64,000 bases of DNA from Marinobacter sp. HL-58 (GTDB lineage: Bacteria; Pseudomonadota; Gammaproteobacteria; Pseudomonadales; Oleiphilaceae), in contig NZ_LIHP01000011.1 of assembly GCF_001314605.1 (NCBI RefSeq), positions 62,001 to 126,000 on the forward strand, in the 5' to 3' direction. A program made the position numbers and the translations under genes. This document shows, one piece after another, positions 37,079 to 46,141 of this stretch. Position 1 is the stretch's first letter, and each line of letters begins with the position of its first letter. The notes beneath the pieces are model-generated. The model searched no databases and was not told where the DNA came from. It saw only the letters and a list, made by a program, of their open reading frames with translations.

Positions 37079-38926
37079 ATGACCGTCAGCACTGTTTTTC
37101 TTCTCGCCTGCATTGGTGTGCTTTCCCTGTTCTGCCAGTGGCTGGCCTGGCGGGTTCGTATGCCCGCCATCCTGTTTCTGCTGGCCGGCGGTATTGCCGC
37201 CGGCCCGATGTTCGGATTTCTGAACCCGGAGGAAGTGTTCGGAGACCTCCTGTTCCCGGTCATTTCGCTGGCGGTCGCCATCATTCTGTTCGAAGGCAGC
37301 CTGACCCTCCGATACGAAGAAATCCGCGGTCACGGCAAGATGGTACGCAACCTGATTCCCGTCGGCTCCATCGTGACCTGCTTTATCGGCACCCTGGCCG
37401 CACGCTGGATCCTGGATGTGTCCTGGGAAGTGGCGCTGCTGTTCGGTGCCATATCCATCGTCACCGGCCCTACCGTAATTGCCCCCCTGCTGCGATCCGT
37501 CAGGCCGGATGCCAAGCTCGCCAATATCCTGCGCTGGGAGGGCATCATCATCGATCCGGTCGGTGCGCTGCTGGCGGTACTGGTGTTCGAGGGTATCGTG
37601 TCCTGGGGCCAGGGCAACGTGTTCGGCCACTCCCTGTACATCTTCGGCAAAACCCTGGCGGTGGGCTTCCTGCTCGGTGCGTTGGCCGGCTGGCTCAATG
37701 GCATTGCCCTGCGCAAACACCTGTTACCCCAGTACCTGCATAATGCCGGCACCCTGACCTTCATGCTCGGGGTCTATGCCCTGTCCAACGAGATGGCCCA
37801 TGAGTCCGGCCTGCTGACGGTGACTGTGATGGGCATCTGGATGGCGAACATGAAGCAGGTACCCATCGACAGCATCCTGGAGTTCAAGGAATCCCTGAGC
37901 GTTCTGCTGATCTCCGCCCTGTTCATTATTCTTGCCGCGCGGGTTGAATTCGCGGCCATCGCCCAACTGGGCTGGGGCCTGGTGGCGGTACTGGCTCTGC
38001 TGATGCTGGTCGCCCGCCCCCTGAGTATCTTTCTGTCCGCCATCGGTACCAGCCTCAACTGGCGTGACAAACTGTTCCTGAGCTGGATTGCGCCCAGGGG
38101 TATCGTGGCCGCCGCGGTGTCTGCGCTGTTTGCCTTCCAGTTGCAGAAACTGGGTTACGAGAGTGCCGGCGCCCTGGTGCCACTGGTATTCATGCTGATC
38201 ATTGCCACCGTAACCCTGCAGAGCCTCACTGCCAGACCACTGGCCAAGCTGCTGAAGGTAGCCGAGCCGGCGGAGTACGGTTTCCTTATTCTTGGCGCCA
38301 ACCCGGTAGCCAGGAAGATCGCGCTGGCCCTGAAGAAACTGGAGGTGCCGGTCACCCTGGCGGACACCAGCTGGGAAAACGTCAAACAGGCGAGAATGGA
38401 AAACCTGCCGGTCTATTTTGGCAATCCGGTGTCTGAACACGCGTCAACCCATCTCGACCTGACCGGCATTGGCAATCTGCTGGTGATCTCTCCCTACAAG
38501 CACATGAACTCACTGGCGACCTATCACTTCCTGGACTGGTTCGGCAAGGGCTCGGTGCTGACACTTGCGGAAGGGGATCAGGACCAGAAAGCCAGGCATC
38601 AGACCGCCGAGAAAATCCAGATGACCCGGGGGCTGTTTGGCGGGGTAAGCTATGCCAAGCTTGCCAGCCTGGCGAGCCAGGGGTACTCGGTGAAGACCAC
38701 CCAGCTCAGTGACGAGTTCACGCTCGACGACTTCCTGGAAAAATACGACCGCCAGGCCATCGTGCTATTCGTTCTGGATACCCGTGAACACATCATGCCG
38801 GTCAAGAACCTCAGCGACATCAAGCCGGAAAAAGACTGGACCCTGGTCAGCCTGGTACCACCCCAGGCACGGAAGGAACGCAAGGAGCGGGATACCGGAG
38901 AAGCCCCGGCACCCGCTCCGGGCTGA
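37079..38926 (+). CDS. CPA1-type sodium/proton antiporter with cytoplasmic nucleotide-binding-like domain
   Basis: The 615-residue protein has about 12 transmembrane segments in residues 1-390, including the CPA1 motifs VTGPTVIAPLLRSVRP and the transport-site Asp in EGIIIDPVGA. From about residue 395 a soluble domain begins like a TrkA-N fold (YGFLILGANPVARKIALAL), followed by a further 100 residues and a Pro/Ala tail. The usual Asn-Asp pair of electroneutral CPA1 members reads Ile-Asp here. It probably exchanges Na+ or K+ for protons at the inner membrane. Confidence 0.87.
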   Translation: MTVSTVFLLACIGVLSLFCQWLAWRVRMPAILFLLAGGIAAGPMFGFLNPEEVFGDLLFPVISLAVAIILFEGSLTLRYEEIRGHGKMVRNLIPVGSIVTCFIGTLAARWILDVSWEVALLFGAISIVTGPTVIAPLLRSVRPDAKLANILRWEGIIIDPVGALLAVLVFEGIVSWGQGNVFGHSLYIFGKTLAVGFLLGALAGWLNGIALRKHLLPQYLHNAGTLTFMLGVYALSNEMAHESGLLTVTVMGIWMANMKQVPIDSILEFKESLSVLLISALFIILAARVEFAAIAQLGWGLVAVLALLMLVARPLSIFLSAIGTSLNWRDKLFLSWIAPRGIVAAAVSALFAFQLQKLGYESAGALVPLVFMLIIATVTLQSLTARPLAKLLKVAEPAEYGFLILGANPVARKIALALKKLEVPVTLADTSWENVKQARMENLPVYFGNPVSEHASTHLDLTGIGNLLVISPYKHMNSLATYHFLDWFGKGSVLTLAEGDQDQKARHQTAEKIQMTRGLFGGVSYAKLASLASQGYSVKTTQLSDEFTLDDFLEKYDRQAIVLFVLDTREHIMPVKNLSDIKPEKDWTLVSLVPPQARKERKERDTGEAPAPAPG

Positions 38927-38932
38927 GCGGGA

Positions 38933-39922
38933 TCAGCGGCTGCGGCAGTCAAGCACCAGTTTGCCCCTGACATGCCCGCCTTCCAGGGTGCGGTGCGCAT
39001 CAGCGACCTGCTCCAGCGGGAAGGCCCCGTCGATGTGAACCCTTACATCGCCGTCTTCGATCAGCTCGGCAATTTCATCAAGATGGAAGACATCGGGGCG
39101 TACGGTCATGCCGTGGGCCCTCAGGCCCAGGGCTTCTGCGGCGGTGATGATTTCGTCCGCCGTTACCGTGGGCACGGTAACCAGCACGCCGTGCTCACTC
39201 AGGGTATGCAGTGAGCGCTTTCCCGTTTCACCACCCACCAGGTCGAGGACCACATCCAGGCCGTAGCATTCGTCAACCACATCGGTGGTGTGATAATCAA
39301 TCACTTCATGAACGCCGAAAGCAGCCAGGAAATCCCGGTTGCCTGACGACGCCGTGGCAATGACGTGAGCACCCCGCTCCAGTGCGAACTGAACCGCAAA
39401 GTGCCCGACTCCGCCGGCACCAGCATGAATCAGCACTTTCTGGCCTGCTTCCAGTTCCGCCACCTCAAACAGCGCCTGCCAGGCCGTCAGCGCAGCCAGC
39501 GGCAGCGCACCGGCGGTTACCAGATCCAGTTCTTCCGGCACTATGGCCAGCTCATCGGCCCGGGCAACAGCATACTCCGAGTAACCCCCACCACTGGCCG
39601 GAAAACCCACCATGCCCATTACCCGGTCTCCCGGCACCAGGGTGGTGACATCTCGGCCAACCGCAATAACCTCCCCCGCGGCCTCAAAACCGGGCGTCCA
39701 GGGCAGCTGATCCTCGATCTGCCGCGCCACAAATCCCAGACCCTTGCGGGTTTTCCAGTCGATGGGATTCAACCCGGCACCGGCAACCCTGAACAGGACC
39801 TCTTCGGCGCCCGGCTCGGGAATCGCAGAGGACTCAATCCGGAGTACGTCGGCATCGCCGAAGCGGTCATAAACCACCTGGCGCATGGCATCGCCAGCAT
39901 TCGGATCAACGGTGTTTTCCAT
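38933..39922 (-). CDS. Zinc-independent quinone oxidoreductase/alcohol dehydrogenase family protein
   Basis: The 329-residue MDR-superfamily protein has the GroES-like N-terminal domain (VAGAGLNPIDWKTRKG, PGFEAAGEV) and a Rossmann domain with VLIHAGAGGVGHFAVQ. The catalytic and structural zinc cysteines are absent, so it is probably an NADPH-dependent quinone or enone reductase. The substrate is unknown. GGAG precedes the ATG. It converges on the antiporter gene. Confidence 0.86.
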   Translation of the reverse strand: MENTVDPNAGDAMRQVVYDRFGDADVLRIESSAIPEPGAEEVLFRVAGAGLNPIDWKTRKGLGFVARQIEDQLPWTPGFEAAGEVIAVGRDVTTLVPGDRVMGMVGFPASGGGYSEYAVARADELAIVPEELDLVTAGALPLAALTAWQALFEVAELEAGQKVLIHAGAGGVGHFAVQFALERGAHVIATASSGNRDFLAAFGVHEVIDYHTTDVVDECYGLDVVLDLVGGETGKRSLHTLSEHGVLVTVPTVTADEIITAAEALGLRAHGMTVRPDVFHLDEIAELIEDGDVRVHIDGAFPLEQVADAHRTLEGGHVRGKLVLDCRSR

Positions 39923-39982
39923 GATGTTCTCCAGACAGCTTCAGGGACAGGACAGAATCATCTGTTCAGACTAGCAGAAAGT

Positions 39983-40471
39983 TCAGGGAGTGGAATCAAA
40001 GGCAGCATCAAAGCCGCGACCACCGGGCACCATGGCATCACCGAGGATGCGTGCGAACTCCGCAGGCATCCGTGAAGGTCGCTGGCTCTTCATGTTGACA
40101 CAGGCGTGGGTGGACACTGCCCGCACCAGGGTCTTGCCATCGGATTCCCGTATCAGCTGGAACTGGCGCGCGGAGCGAAAGCGTCCGTCAAATCCTGTCA
40201 GCCAGGTACCGAGAATCAGCCGGTCGCCGGCATTGGCGGAAGCCAGGTAATCAATCTCTGTGCGGGTAATGGCCATGGCCTTGCCGGTTTTCTCATGCAA
40301 CTCCCAGGTCATCCCCAGGCTTTCGATATGCTGCCAGCTGATTTCCTCCAGCCAGCGCACATACACCACATTGTTGGCATGCCCCAGCCTGTCAGTGTCC
40401 TCGTCACCCACCTCAATGGGCATGATGAACGGCTCGGGAAGATCCCAGTTCAGCGAATTACCCTCACTCAT
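39983..40471 (-). CDS. 4HBT-family acyl-CoA thioesterase
   Basis: The 162-residue hotdog-fold protein shows the YbgC-type motif VGDEDTDRLGHANNVVYVRWLEE, including the catalytic Asp position, and GRSARQF-like central strands. It would hydrolyse acyl-CoA thioesters. The start overlaps the end of the upstream strictosidine synthase-like gene by 8 nt, suggesting one transcript. The substrate is unknown. Confidence 0.86.
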   Translation of the reverse strand: MSEGNSLNWDLPEPFIMPIEVGDEDTDRLGHANNVVYVRWLEEISWQHIESLGMTWELHEKTGKAMAITRTEIDYLASANAGDRLILGTWLTGFDGRFRSARQFQLIRESDGKTLVRAVSTHACVNMKSQRPSRMPAEFARILGDAMVPGGRGFDAAFDSTP

Positions 40472-41555
40472 TGTTGCTGTCTCCCAGGCCCGGAATGGCC
40501 GCTAACGCCAACCGGCCAATACGGTCGTTGTGAAGTGAACCAAAGTAGAGGTAGCCATCATGGGGATTCACCGAGGTAATTTCCTGCAGGTGCGTACCCC
40601 GGGTATCGTGAAGGCTGGTAATCACCTCTGCCTGCTCGTCCAGCGCCACCACCAGTCCGTATTGCTGGGGCGTTGGCAGAAACCACTCAGGCAGCTTGGC
40701 CAGCAGGTCTTTCAGCCAAGGCTGACGGTGCATGGCATCAACCCGGGGGTTCCTGAGAGTGGGGAAAGCCACCCAGTAGCGGCCCTCATCGTCGACCGCC
40801 AGGTTATCCGGAAAACCCGGCAGGTTGTCGGCAAACACCTCGGCCTGGCCAGGATTCCGGCCACCGATCCAGTACTTGAGAATACGATACTTCCAGGTTT
40901 CGTTGACCAGCACGTACTCACCATCCGGGGACACCGCCACGCCGTTGGCAAAATGCAGGTTGCTCAGCAAGACCTCGGTTCGTTGCGTTTGCGGGTCATA
41001 GCGCAGAAGCCGGCCATGGGGGCGCATTTCCAGGAGATCCAGCAGGTAGTCAGGCTGGCGAAAGCGGGAACTGGCATCCGTGAAATAGATCCTGCCGTCC
41101 GGGGCGATGTCCACATCGTCGGTAAAGCGAAAGGGCAGGCCTTCCGCTTCCCGGGTCAGCAGGGTCACTGTCTTGTCCGGCGCAATGGACAGCAGGCCTT
41201 TCCAGGCATCCGCAACAATGAGATTGCCGTCACGGTCAAACACCATACCCAGGGGCCTGCCCTCCGTCTCCAACCACCTTTCAACCCGGCCATCCGGCCA
41301 GACCCGGACAATCCATCCGTCCTGGGTTCCGGTGTAGAGCACGCCGTCGTCGTCCACGGTGGTGTCTTCCGGGCCATAGACTTCTCCCCTGGCCAGCAGG
41401 TCTGCCAGCCGCAGGCGCTCATTGGGAGCCAACTCACCGGTCAGCGGCTGTGGCGAAGGCGCTTTCCAGGACTGACTGTTAATAGGCGATGGCGACAACA
41501 GAAAACCGCCCAACGCCAGAAAACCGATCAGCAAAGCTCCCAGAAGCCACTTCAT
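40464..41555 (-). CDS. SMP-30/strictosidine synthase-like beta-propeller protein
   Basis: The 363-residue protein has an uncleaved or weakly cleaved N-terminal hydrophobic segment (residues 1-22) and a six-bladed beta-propeller recognisable from GPEDTTVDDDGVLYTG, LIVADAWKGL, FTDDVDIAPDG and HFANGVAVSPDGEYVLVNET. The pattern is that of the strictosidine synthase family in bacteria, whose members act as lactonases or esterases. Its substrate is unknown, and it is coupled to the downstream thioesterase. Confidence 0.84.
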   Translation of the reverse strand: MKWLLGALLIGFLALGGFLLSPSPINSQSWKAPSPQPLTGELAPNERLRLADLLARGEVYGPEDTTVDDDGVLYTGTQDGWIVRVWPDGRVERWLETEGRPLGMVFDRDGNLIVADAWKGLLSIAPDKTVTLLTREAEGLPFRFTDDVDIAPDGRIYFTDASSRFRQPDYLLDLLEMRPHGRLLRYDPQTQRTEVLLSNLHFANGVAVSPDGEYVLVNETWKYRILKYWIGGRNPGQAEVFADNLPGFPDNLAVDDEGRYWVAFPTLRNPRVDAMHRQPWLKDLLAKLPEWFLPTPQQYGLVVALDEQAEVITSLHDTRGTHLQEITSVNPHDGYLYFGSLHNDRIGRLALAAIPGLGDSNNE

Positions 41556-41664
41556 AGATGATGCCTGTTCCTGTCAGATACTGTTCCGCCACCTTACCAG
41601 ACGCCCGTCCCGGGCTGAACTGGCGGGCATTATTGCCAGCGGCTGCCTCCTTCGGCCGCTGCCA

Positions 41665-42456
41665 TCATTCGGTCAGGAAGCGCCGGCACAGCGCCGCGAA
41701 ACTGTCTGGTTTTTCCGCATGCAACCAGTGCCCGGTGCCGGTCATGATGCGCAGGTCGGCATTGGGAAAGAGACGACGAATCTCGTCGCGATGCTTCTCC
41801 TGGATGTAGGCGGAGTCCGCCCCCTTGATAAACAGCACCGGGCCCTCAAACGGTCCATCGCCTTCCGGCGCCAGAGCAAGTTTCGGATAACATTGCGCGA
41901 TGACCGGCAGGTTAAGCCGCCAGCGATAGAGCCCCGGGTAGTCATTACGCTCGTTATCCGCGACCCGCACCAGATTTTTCAGCAGAAACTGCCTGACACC
42001 CGGCTCTTCCACGTATTCAGCCAGCAACCTGTCGGCATCCTGGCGCGAACGGATGGCACCGGTGTCAATGGCAGTCAGACCCTCCAGCACCGCATCATGA
42101 CGAGGGTGATAGGTTACCGGCGCGATATCGGCAACAATGATGCGGTCGACCCGTTCCGGGGCCTGCAGCGCCAGCTGCATGGCGGTCTTGCCACCCATGG
42201 AATGGCCCAGAATGGCTGCCCTGTCCAGGCCACGGGCATCCATGTAGGCCAGTACGTCATCCGCCATGGACGGATAGTCCATGGTATCGGTATGGGGAGA
42301 GCTGCCATGATTGCGCTGGTCCAGCGCATGGATCTGCCACTGGTCCTGTAACCGCCGGCTGATCCCCCCCAGGTTCTCCAGCGACCCGAACAGGCCATGC
42401 AGCAGTATCAGTGGCGAGCCGTCGCCGGTAATGCGGTAATTGAGTTCAACACTCAT
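41665..42456 (-). CDS. Alpha/beta hydrolase, YbfF-like esterase
   Basis: The 263-residue protein has the oxyanion region LLHGLFGSLENLG, the nucleophile Ser in GHSMGGKTAMQ and the His in GTGHWLHAEKP, the pattern of the acyl-CoA esterase YbfF. The ATG at 42456 has GGAGACC upstream; the frame is open 20 codons further without a good site. The 393 nt between it and the AraC gene hold a terminator and a 30-codon gene. Confidence 0.88.
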   Translation of the reverse strand: MSVELNYRITGDGSPLILLHGLFGSLENLGGISRRLQDQWQIHALDQRNHGSSPHTDTMDYPSMADDVLAYMDARGLDRAAILGHSMGGKTAMQLALQAPERVDRIIVADIAPVTYHPRHDAVLEGLTAIDTGAIRSRQDADRLLAEYVEEPGVRQFLLKNLVRVADNERNDYPGLYRWRLNLPVIAQCYPKLALAPEGDGPFEGPVLFIKGADSAYIQEKHRDEIRRLFPNADLRIMTGTGHWLHAEKPDSFAALCRRFLTE

Positions 42457-42554
42457 GGGCAGGGTCTCCTGTAACACCGGTAAGCCGACTACATTACCAT
42501 CGGTGGATACAGGCACAAGGGGAAGCAGACGGGAAAGGCCGATCCTGCAGACAC

Positions 42555-42578
42555 AAAAAAGCCGGAGTTTCCTCCGGC
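42555..42578 (-). terminator. Intrinsic terminator of the 30-codon gene
   Basis: On the minus strand GCCGGAGG...CTCCGGC forms a 7-bp stem with a 4-nt loop followed by six T residues. It lies 30 nt after the small gene stop codon. Confidence 0.85.
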
Positions 42579-42607
42579 ATCAGGTCATGAACGTCACTAT
42601 TGCCTGA

Positions 42608-42700
42608 TCAGCAGTAGTACATGCTGTTCAGGTATTCAGCCAGTGCAGCGATATTGGAGCGCTCCAACTCGTTATGGGGTACAAAAATTTCCAGTTCCAT
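42608..42700 (-). CDS. Small 30-residue peptide gene
   Basis: A 31-codon frame opens with ATG 7 nt after GGAGGTG, a near-ideal ribosome site, and encodes a peptide starting MELEIFVPHNELERSN and ending LNSMYYC. The tail of hydrophobic and aromatic residues with a single final Cys is unusual. A dedicated intrinsic terminator follows after 30 nt, so the gene has a complete start and end of its own. I recognise no family. It could be a regulatory leader peptide, a modified-peptide precursor, a small membrane-associated protein or a type I toxin, although it lacks a clear transmembrane helix. It is divergent from the AraC-type gene. Confidence 0.6.
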   Translation of the reverse strand: MELEIFVPHNELERSNIAALAEYLNSMYYC

Positions 42701-42855
42701 GAAAACACCTCCGGTTACAATCAGTTCGGGTGAGAATCCTCAGTGACTTAATGCTATCGTTGTTACAGTGGCAACCCATTGACAGGCTGTCCCACAGGCT
42801 TGACATTTTGTATCAGCCTGAATGAATTCCTGTTAACCAATAAACAAAGGTGACC

Positions 42856-43914
42856 GTGAACGCTCCCCAGGCAGACGCCACCACATCGCCGCTGGTTGCA
42901 GCCTCAAGTACGCTGGCGCTGGTTCACTACCTGGACCGGCAAGGGGTGCTGGACCTTCCCACCGTGGAGAAGATCACCGGTTACCGTCGCAATGAACTGA
43001 CGGATCCGGATCTTCGCATCGCCGCTGAAAACCACTACCGCCTGTGGGAATACGCCGAACAGGTGACCGGTGACCCGGCTGTCGGTCTGCATGCGGGCCA
43101 GGTCATTGACCCTGACCGCATGGGCCTGGTGGGCCATGTATTCTTCAATTGCGACACCCTGGGCGAAGCAGTTACCCAGTATGTCCGCCTGCACCGGCTG
43201 ATCAATGAGTCGGTCACCCTCAGTTTCGAGCAGGCTGGCGACCAGGCCATTCTGACCTGGCAGGCGGATTCACCCGGCCACTACTGTCGCCAGGACATGG
43301 ACCGGACACTGGCAGCGGCCCTTTGCCGCACCCGGCACTTCATTCACCCCTCGATCGCCGCCGAGTGGGCCGAAATTGCCCATCCGGAACCGTCCTACGG
43401 CAAGGAATACCAGCGCCTGCTGGGCGGGCGGGTCTATTTCGGTTCCGGCACCACCCGGCTTGCCTTCAACAGCCGGCACCTGAGCCATCCGATCCCCCAC
43501 CGCAATCCCTATGTGTATTCCGCCGTTCTGAAACAGGTTAACTCGCTGCTGGCCCGCCTTCAGGGCAGGCGCACCTTTGGTCGCAAGATCCGGAGGCTGA
43601 TTTCCCGGCAGATGGCCACCGAGCGGATTGATGCCGACACCCTTGCAAAGCAGTGTCATATGAGCCGGCAAACCCTCTACAGGCGACTGAAGAAAGAGGG
43701 GCTCGGATTTCACGAGCTGGTGGAGGAGGTTCGCAAGGACAAGGCCCTTCGCTACGTTGCATCGGACCATTACGCCCTGGGTGAGATTGCTTTTCTGCTG
43801 GGATTTTCCGAGCTCAGTGCCTTCAGCCGCGCCTTCAAACGCTGGACCGGCATGGCGCCCGCCCAGTACCGGGCACGCCACCAGTCCGACAACTCAGGGG
43901 CAACATCAGGATGA
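42856..43914 (+). CDS. AraC family transcriptional regulator
   Basis: The protein of about 352 residues has an N-terminal arabinose-binding-like domain of the OruR/PchR-unlike group (DPDRMGLVGHVFFNCDTLGEA) and a C-terminal AraC DNA-binding domain (ERIDADTLAKQCHMSRQTLYRRL and GEIAFLLGFSELSAFSRAFKRW). Such proteins often control nearby catabolic or lipid genes. GTG 42856 follows AAAGG by 5 nt; GTG 42850 is in frame but overlaps that site. A TTGACA lies at 42800. It overlaps the cardiolipin synthase gene by 4 nt. Confidence 0.88.
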   Translation: MNAPQADATTSPLVAASSTLALVHYLDRQGVLDLPTVEKITGYRRNELTDPDLRIAAENHYRLWEYAEQVTGDPAVGLHAGQVIDPDRMGLVGHVFFNCDTLGEAVTQYVRLHRLINESVTLSFEQAGDQAILTWQADSPGHYCRQDMDRTLAAALCRTRHFIHPSIAAEWAEIAHPEPSYGKEYQRLLGGRVYFGSGTTRLAFNSRHLSHPIPHRNPYVYSAVLKQVNSLLARLQGRRTFGRKIRRLISRQMATERIDADTLAKQCHMSRQTLYRRLKKEGLGFHELVEEVRKDKALRYVASDHYALGEIAFLLGFSELSAFSRAFKRWTGMAPAQYRARHQSDNSGATSG

Positions 43915-45347
43915 GCCTGCCCGACGCATCCTGGCTTGCGGTTGCCATCGGCCTGGTGTATCTGGCCGCGGCTGTTTGCATTTACCGGATACTGATGACC
44001 TACCGCACCGCCCAGGGTGCCCTTGCCTGGGTGCTGGCGCTGATCGGCCTGCCCTACATCGCCGTTCCCATGTTCCTGTTCTTTGGCCGCAACCGCTTCG
44101 GTGGCTATATCAGCGCACGCCGCACCGGTGATGCAGCACTGACCGAGCTGCTTAACCGCTTCGAGCACCAGACTGCAACGATCCGCCAACGGGACCACGA
44201 GCATTTTCATGACGAACTCAAGGTCCTTTGCAAGCTGGGCCGGCAACCCTTCACCAAAGGCAACCGGTGCGACCTGCTCAAAGACGGTGAAGCCACCTTC
44301 GAAGCGTTGTTCGATGCCATGGAAGATGCCCGCCGTTATATCCTGCTGGAATTCTATATCGTCCGCTCCGACAAGGTCGGCCAGCGCATCAAGTCGATTC
44401 TCAAACGCAAGCTCGCCCAGGGGGTCGAGGTCTGGTTTCTCTATGACGATATTGGCAGTGTCTGGCTCCCCCGGAAATACCTCAGGGAACTGGCCGCTGC
44501 CGGGGCCAGGGTTGCTTCCTTCGGAGATGGCAATGTTCGACGCCTGCGATTACAGGTGAATTTCCGCAATCACCGCAAACTGCTGGTCTGCGACGGAGAA
44601 GTCGGCTTTATCGGGGGCATTAACCTCGGGGATGAATACCTGGGCACCGCCATGGACGAGGAACCCTGGCGCGACAGCCACTGCCGCATTACCGGTCCGG
44701 CGGTAACCGGACTGCAACTGGCCTGGCTGGAGGACTGGAACTGGGCCAGCGAGGAAGTTCCGACGCTCAGCTGGACTCCTTCCATGCCGGCACGGGGCAA
44801 TCAGGAGGTGCTCATTCTGCCAACCGGGCCGGCAGACACCTATGAAACCTGCACGCTGTTTTTCCTGAACTGCATCAACAATGCCCGGGAACGGATCTGG
44901 ATCGCCTCACCCTATTTCGTGCCGGATTTCCAGATCATGAATGCCCTGCAGCTGGCGGCCCTCAGGGGAGTGGATGTGCGCATTATCATTCCGGAGAAAT
45001 CCGACAGCCGGCTGATACGGCTTGCGGCCTACTCCTACCTGGTTCAGGCCTGCCGCGCGGGGATTGGCATCTACCGGTATCAACCCGGCTTCATGCACCA
45101 GAAAATGGTACTGGTGGATCAACGCTACGCGGCGGTGGGCACGGCCAACCTGGATAACCGGTCCATGCGGCTGAATTTCGAGATTACCGCCATCTGTACC
45201 GCCAGTGATTTCGTTGACGGGGTCGGGCAGATGCTGGAGCAGGACCTTGCCAGCTGTCGCCTGATGACGGAGCGGGATTATCAGGACCGTTCGATCCTTT
45301 TCCGTCTGGCCTGCCGGACCACCCGACTGATGGCACCACTGCTCTGA
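43911..45347 (+). CDS. cls: Cardiolipin synthase
   Basis: The 478-residue protein has two N-terminal transmembrane helices (about 8-25 and 38-58) and two phospholipase D motifs: NHRKLLVCDGEVGFIGG and MHQKMVLVDQRYAAVGTANLD. That layout is ClsA-type cardiolipin synthase, which joins two phosphatidylglycerols at the inner membrane. It overlaps the AraC-family gene, suggesting shared transcription. Confidence 0.93.
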   Translation: MSLPDASWLAVAIGLVYLAAAVCIYRILMTYRTAQGALAWVLALIGLPYIAVPMFLFFGRNRFGGYISARRTGDAALTELLNRFEHQTATIRQRDHEHFHDELKVLCKLGRQPFTKGNRCDLLKDGEATFEALFDAMEDARRYILLEFYIVRSDKVGQRIKSILKRKLAQGVEVWFLYDDIGSVWLPRKYLRELAAAGARVASFGDGNVRRLRLQVNFRNHRKLLVCDGEVGFIGGINLGDEYLGTAMDEEPWRDSHCRITGPAVTGLQLAWLEDWNWASEEVPTLSWTPSMPARGNQEVLILPTGPADTYETCTLFFLNCINNARERIWIASPYFVPDFQIMNALQLAALRGVDVRIIIPEKSDSRLIRLAAYSYLVQACRAGIGIYRYQPGFMHQKMVLVDQRYAAVGTANLDNRSMRLNFEITAICTASDFVDGVGQMLEQDLASCRLMTERDYQDRSILFRLACRTTRLMAPLL

Positions 45348-45455
45348 AACCGGCCACAACAACGGTGTCGGTTTCGGTATGACCATTTTCCGGACGCAAA
45401 GAATGTGAGAGTATTCCAGAACCATCGAGCCAGCACGCAGTAACGAAGCAGGACC

Positions 45456-46130
45456 ATGACCACATTCAAGCCCCGTGAAACCCTGACCGAACAGGTTGCG
45501 CGCCACATCGAGAATCTGATTGCCTTTGGCCAGCTCCGCTCCGGTGAGCGCATCTATGAGAGTGCCATGGCGAAACAAATGGACGTTAGCCACGGCTCAA
45601 TCCGCGAGGGGCTGCTGTTGCTGGAGAAACGCCACCTGGTACAGAACGTTCCTCGCAAGGGGGCATTCGTCACACCACTGGATGAGTTTTTTGTCCGCAG
45701 TCTTTACGAAGTCCTGCAACTGTACCTGACCCATACCGGCCGCAAGCTGGTACGTCAGTGGCAACCTGCCGACATGGATAAGCTTGAATCCCTCTATCAG
45801 CGCATGAAAGCCTGCCATGACAACAACGATCTGCTGGTCTTTCTGGAACTGGGCATCGAATACACCCAGGCATCCCTGGCCTATGCCGACAACTATTTCA
45901 TTGTTTCCGCGATTGAGGATCTGTGGCCATCTGCCAAGCGCTGCGCCTTTGTAGCTTTCCAGCGCGGGGGAAACCGCGTACTGGAGGACAACCTGGAACA
46001 CGTGCGCGAGTCTATTGACGCTATCCGGGAACATGATGAGGAGCGCCTGGCAGACATCCTCGAAAAATACGCCCAGCAGCAATGCCGGCAGGTTCTCGAT
46101 GCCATTGGCAGCACTCCTGCCACCGCCTGA
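45456..46130 (+). CDS. GntR family transcriptional regulator (FCD type)
   Basis: The 224-residue protein has an N-terminal winged helix (TLTEQVARHIENLIAFGQLRSG ... SIREGLLLLEKRHLV split over residues 9-60) and a helical C-terminal domain of FadR/FCD type, whose metal-binding residues are not obviously complete. The ligand is unknown. It converges on the patatin-like gene, 11 nt apart. The two sequences quoted are parts of the DNA-binding domain only. Confidence 0.85.
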   Translation: MTTFKPRETLTEQVARHIENLIAFGQLRSGERIYESAMAKQMDVSHGSIREGLLLLEKRHLVQNVPRKGAFVTPLDEFFVRSLYEVLQLYLTHTGRKLVRQWQPADMDKLESLYQRMKACHDNNDLLVFLELGIEYTQASLAYADNYFIVSAIEDLWPSAKRCAFVAFQRGGNRVLEDNLEHVRESIDAIREHDEERLADILEKYAQQQCRQVLDAIGSTPATA

Positions 46131-46141
46131 ACCACAGCGCC

